This document shows positions 59,761-64,000 of a stretch of 64,000 bases of DNA, piece after piece. The translations under genes were made by a program, and so were the position numbers. The stretch comes from Eulemur rufifrons (taxonomy: Eukaryota > Chordata > Mammalia > Primates > Lemuridae): the NCBI RefSeq assembly GCF_041146395.1, contig NC_090986.1, forward strand, positions 45,482,001-45,546,000. Reading direction: 5' to 3'. How positions within the stretch are numbered: the first letter of the stretch is position 1; every line of letters begins with the position of its first letter. The notes under the pieces are model-generated. The model was not told the DNA's origin, did not search any database, and worked only from the letters and a program-made list of their open reading frames with translations.

Positions 59761-62097
59761 TAAGCAGGTTTGAGAGAAAGAATTTGCAAATTCAAATAAT
59801 AGTCTTTGGAAAACTCCTGTATGCTAGACAGAAGAGACAAAGATCTATGCTTGTCGACCTTATGGTCTGCCAATAAAGAATTCAACAATAATTATACAGA
59901 TATTTATTCAACTTGTGCAAGTTCAATGAACGAAATGTGCATTGTGCAGAGAGTGTGTAAAGTAAGGGTGCCCTGTCTGAGCTTGGGGGTAAGAATTTCT
60001 CTCAAGAAATTATATTTAATCATGTGAATAAATTGAATAGGAGGATGAGAATGGTACTTGGGATAAAATGTAGGAAAATCTACTTATTGTACAGGGAAAG
60101 CATGTGTAGATGCTCTGGGGCTATAAACTAGTGAGACAAAGACTCTGACATATTGAAACTTTTATGATATTAAGTTATTGAGATTGTTTCCTAAAGGCAA
60201 TGATAAGATTTTTTTAAAAATTTAAGCAATGATACTACTACATGGTCATTTTTGACATTTTAGAGGGATTAGATGATTCTTGTTATCTTAGGGAGAAAGC
60301 ATAAGTCCTAGGAGGCCAGTTAGGTAGCTGAGAGCGAATGGTGGTTTCCGCTGAGGTGGCTATGATGGAGTTAGAGAATGGAGATATAATATGATACTCT
60401 ATAGATTGTAATCAGGTGTACTACCACAACATTATGAAATAATAAAACATCTAGATTTTACAGAGACCAAAAATATTTACCAAATATGAATATTTTTTCT
60501 TTAATCAATCATAAGCACTTGATGAGTTGCTATATAAGAAAATATTCTTTATATAATGGAAATAATGCATAGGGTGGAAAGGTAAAAAGAGAATAATTCT
60601 ACTTGCTATATATTTCATTAGTTTAATACTGTTTCTACTCCTCTAAAAAATGATCACAATAACTTATTTTGATCACCTTGATTTCTGTCTAAAAATTTAA
60701 TTAATGATATTTATATTTTCATTACTCATCATTTCCAACTGATTTAGTTTATACCGTGACTACAAAGATGGACACAAATTGAAATATTATTTTTTTTCTA
60801 ACTCATGTGAAGAAGAGGAAAGAATGTAGTACATAGTAGCACAGTTGTTTCTGTTTTATTTTCCACAACATCAAAGTTCAGGTAATCAGTGATGTAAAAT
60901 GATATAATTCTAGGCATATTAAAAATTAAAATTTATCAATGGAAATTTGAAGGAAAATCACCTGCTACTTCAATACTGTAGATTCCAAGAAGTAAATACA
61001 GACTAATCACTCAAAGAAAAACTTTATTTCAACCTAACTTTGTACAAAGGACAATATTTCATTTTATAGAATGCTACATATTATTTGGTGTTAGAAAAAT
61101 ATTGTAGATAGATGAAATGATTTCTGGACTACATCTTTGATAATGAGACTATGTAGCAGGACGTTTTTTATCCTGTTGGGCAGATATGAGTTGCATAGAG
61201 GGAAAGTAAAAACAGAATATTTTAACCCTGATATGGTACTTTGCTTTTTATCTTATATTCTACCCCAAATAGATAAAGCACAATTGTGAATTTTCTCTAG
61301 TTAGATCCTATGGTGTAAAGCTCAACATATGAAACAGTGTATACTATAAAATTAGGAGTCAGTATTGTGCCTCTTGTAAAGGATTTTAAAAGATAATGTG
61401 CATTTATTCCTCTCCAGAGGACTATAAAATAATTAGCTTTCCCAGTGTACATACATTTGTACCATAGCTGGTTTGTGGAAGTATCATACTTAGCCATACC
61501 CTTCTTATTCTAAGTTGCAGCACTCAGAAATTTGACTTTATTTTGAGTTTGATTCCACCTTCAACTCCAAATTCTGTGATTCTTTTAATAAAAGCATGTC
61601 ATGTTTTGCCAAATGCTGGTGCTTTCCCAGGAGTCTAGTTCCCTGCCTTCATTTAATGATTATTGGGCATAATTGTTCAGGTTTCACTGATTAGCATCTG
61701 TCACCTTGACAGCCGTTTTAACCTTATTCTTATAAAGGGCAAATACTGTCTCATCATCTTTGGGTTATTACGCTTGGTTCATACTCAGTGATTATTGACT
61801 CTGTACCTCCAACTCAGATTTAAATAAAAGGCCACTTATACCATATTAGACAACCCATGCCTTAATTTTATGAAGGTCGTGCTTATGTCAGGAGCTGTTA
61901 AGCCATCAACCTACACTCCAAACATCTGCTCAAGGTTAGCATTAAACAGACCCCTAGAAATGCACAGTAGAAATATAATAAAGCTGTGTATAAAAAATTA
62001 GAATATACTTATTATAGCAAACAAAATTGAAGATAAAGGTATTTAAAATTTATATTTGGAAGACTGCTTTAATCATCACAGCTTAGGGTACATAGAA
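59761..62097. other. Unassigned intergenic stretch
   Basis: No gene. An L2-like antisense patch may lie at about 59876-59960 ('ttatacagatatttattcaa') but is too weak to call. Confidence 0.5.
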
Positions 62098-62215
62098 ATT
62101 TGGTAAATAAATATTTATTGATCATCTGAGCAAAAATGTACGGGATTCTACAAAAAAGAACAAAAGATAATGAATGATTTTATCCTTCTGTTTGCAGCAC
62201 CTATGGAGTTTCTTT
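62098..62215 (-). mobile_element. Short L2-type fragment, antisense
   Basis: 'taaataaatatttattgatc' then 'gggattctacaaaaaagaac' fits the antisense L2 tail pattern. Weak. Confidence 0.4.
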
Positions 62216-63569
62216 TCAACAAAAACAAAAATAAAACACTATAACAGAAATATTTGTAAACGCACTTTTATAAATTTGCAATGCTGAGTGCCATATCTTA
62301 CCTAGCACCTTAGAGAAAACACACAATATTTTCCATATGAAAATATAGTTCATGATACTGCCAAAAACAGTTAGGAACTCAGTCAAATAATATCTTCTTC
62401 CCCAAAGCTTGGCAGGAGATCTGTGCTCTGTTCTTAGAGAGAAAGAACTGCTATCGAGACATCTGCCTTTCTCATTTACAGACCGGTTTACCACTGAGAA
62501 TTGTTTCACAGTGGAGCTCTGAAGTGAATGATAACTGATAGAGCAAAGAGAAAACAAACCACTTGTTCCCAGGGATGAGTTACCACCAAATCACTGGGTT
62601 TTTATTTTGACTAATTAATCAATTATAATTTCCACTCATTATTGTATTTGTTCTCATTACAAAATTGAGCAAGAGGTATTTGTATTTCTTTTTTACAGGG
62701 AAGGTAACTGAAGACGATAAGAACTCCAGAAATTTAACCAGGTAGTAAGAGGTGAAGCCAGAATTACACTCGAGTCTATCTGGCAACTAATAATCTAAAA
62801 TTAGTAAAACTATTAATTTAAAAAATATGTCTCTAATACATTCTTTTCCTTAAGGAAAGAAAATATATTATTAACCTGACTTGTAAAAACTGAATGGGTT
62901 AAATTGTTTTATTCAAGTGTTGCAAAGTATAGACTTCTGAATTAGTTTATTTAGCAGAGCATTTAAAACACATGGGATGACTCAAACAGCTTGAGCTCTA
63001 TGAAAAACATTTATTGGGATTTCTTGGTCCCAGTGGCACCAGAAAGTTTAATCAACTATATAGTCTTTAAATGTTTTTGTACAAAAGTTGTAAGTTTGCA
63101 GTTAATATATAACTAATTGTAATTATTATAAGATATTATGCAAAACAGAGGCTAGTTATAGCCTCCTAAGATTCATGTATTTAGAGGACATGATATATCA
63201 TATAGATGATACCATAAATCAATGGGGAAAATAAGGGCTGCTTTGTAGAAGTTGTTGAAAAACCTGATTTACTATCTGGAGAGAAAAAACTGGATTTCTA
63301 CTCTACATTTTACAAAGATAAATGATTAAAAAGATTAAAGACCAGAATATGAAATGTCAAAGGCTAATACAAAGAAATATAAGAGACCAGTGCTAGAAGA
63401 ACTTCTTAAAGTGGACATGAACAGCATAGTCTATAATGTGAAAATTAGATGGATTTGATAACATTGCAATTAAATACTGTTGACAATGGACACTATGAAT
63501 AAGCACAGGAGTGAGGCAACAGATTGATAGATGTTATGTACAGCATTAGAAATCCACAAAGAATTAATA
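62216..63569. other. Unassigned intergenic stretch
   Basis: No gene. The 113-codon minus-strand frame at 62216-62557 has no recognisable domain and ends in poly-aromatic AT-driven sequence. 62690-62785 may be an antisense MIR piece ('aaccaggtagtaagaggtga'). Confidence 0.45.
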
Positions 63570-64000
63570 TTCTTTGGTTCTACCTCAAAAATATATCCAG
63601 AATTCCACAGGTTTTCACCATCTCCCACTGCCAATACCAAGTTCAAGCCACTATCATCTCTCACGTGATACTGCTGCCGTAGTTTTTGACTGGTCTTCTT
63701 ACTTCCACACATGTCCATCTATTGTCTCTTTTCAAAACAACAATCAGAATGATTTTTTTTAAATTAGAAGCCATAGTATGCCACTCCTCCACTTGACAAC
63801 TGCCACTGTGTCCAACCTCAGAGTAAAAACCGTATTTCTTCTTTGAGTAAACCTCCTATTATTACTGTCTTTCCTCTAGCCTTCTTGCTCTTCTTTAAAC
63901 ACTGTTATTATGTTCCCACCTTAAGTCTTTGGTTTTCGTTTTCCTGGAATGTTTCCTCCAGCTATCTTCATGGGTAATGTCATGGCTTCTTCAAGTCTTT
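63570..64000 (+). mobile_element. LINE2 (L2) ORF2 3' region, runs off the window
   Basis: 'caagttcaagccactatcat', 'tttttgactggtcttcttac', 'tttcaaaacaacaatcagaa', 'atagtatgccactcctccac', 'ggaatgtttcctccagctat' and 'catggcttcttcaagtcttt' are collinear with a common ancient LINE repeat that I assign to L2, in sense orientation. Translation would give traces of the RT C-terminal region, but the frame is broken. The right end lies beyond the window. Confidence 0.7.

Noticed and set aside
62216..62557. 113-codon minus-strand open frame
   Set aside because: No recognisable domain, no repeat support, and composition follows the AT-rich DNA. Not enough to call a gene.

Overview
The window looks like primate nuclear DNA, most likely from a strepsirrhine (lemur or loris lineage). 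The main evidence is three dimeric Alu copies whose right arm carries 'gctgacgccac' next to 'cactctagcc', where anthropoid Alus read 'gagatcgcgccactgcactcc'. The Alus sit among many MIR, L2, L3/CR1, L1 and hAT relics in AT-rich, CpG-poor sequence with frequent microsatellites. This is the usual picture of an intergenic or long-intron gene desert. I found no protein-coding gene, no convincing exon, no tRNA, rRNA or other structured RNA gene, and no CRISPR or prokaryotic feature. The longest open frames (up to about 150 codons) are chance frames through microsatellites, MIRs or L1 pieces.

Layout. 1-11 kb: mostly unassigned AT-rich DNA with a compound microsatellite, a short tandem duplication, a perfect palindrome and a MIR. 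11.1-11.5 kb: a 5'-truncated Alu with 16-bp target-site duplications. 12-17 kb: MIRs, a TA/TG repeat that forms a long inverted repeat, and an old interspersed repeat. 18.3-23 kb: two L1 3' ends of the same lineage, a short one with a target-site duplication and a 1.4-kb one, plus an older L1 tail. 24-28.6 kb: a non-repeat stretch, MIRs, a MER5/MER20-like hAT relic, an L2 and an ancient L1-like tail. 30.0-32.6 kb: the most informative locus, a 5'-inverted (twin-primed) L1 whose 3' UTR is interrupted at a TTAA by a 281-bp insertion with piggyBac-type ends. 36.5-38.1 kb: a HAL1-like element split by a MER1-like hAT element. 40-44.3 kb: MIRs in both orientations, one split by an Alu. 45-50 kb: a hAT relic, unassigned DNA and old repeats. 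50.4-50.8 kb: a full-length Alu. 51-57 kb: an antisense old L1, an L3/CR1 relic, two decayed L1 pieces and a 9-bp-period G-rich repeat. 58-64 kb: unassigned sequence, an MLT1/MaLR-like LTR, and an L2 running off the right edge.

Nothing here acts as a gene system. The value lies in the retroelement record: nested insertions give relative ages (L1 before the piggyBac-like element, HAL1 before MER1-like, MIR before Alu). Family names come from recognised sequence patterns, not from a database search, so boundaries of old elements are approximate to tens of bases. I did not find a new biological system. The best candidate for something little described is the short piggyBac-like element at 30063-30351.
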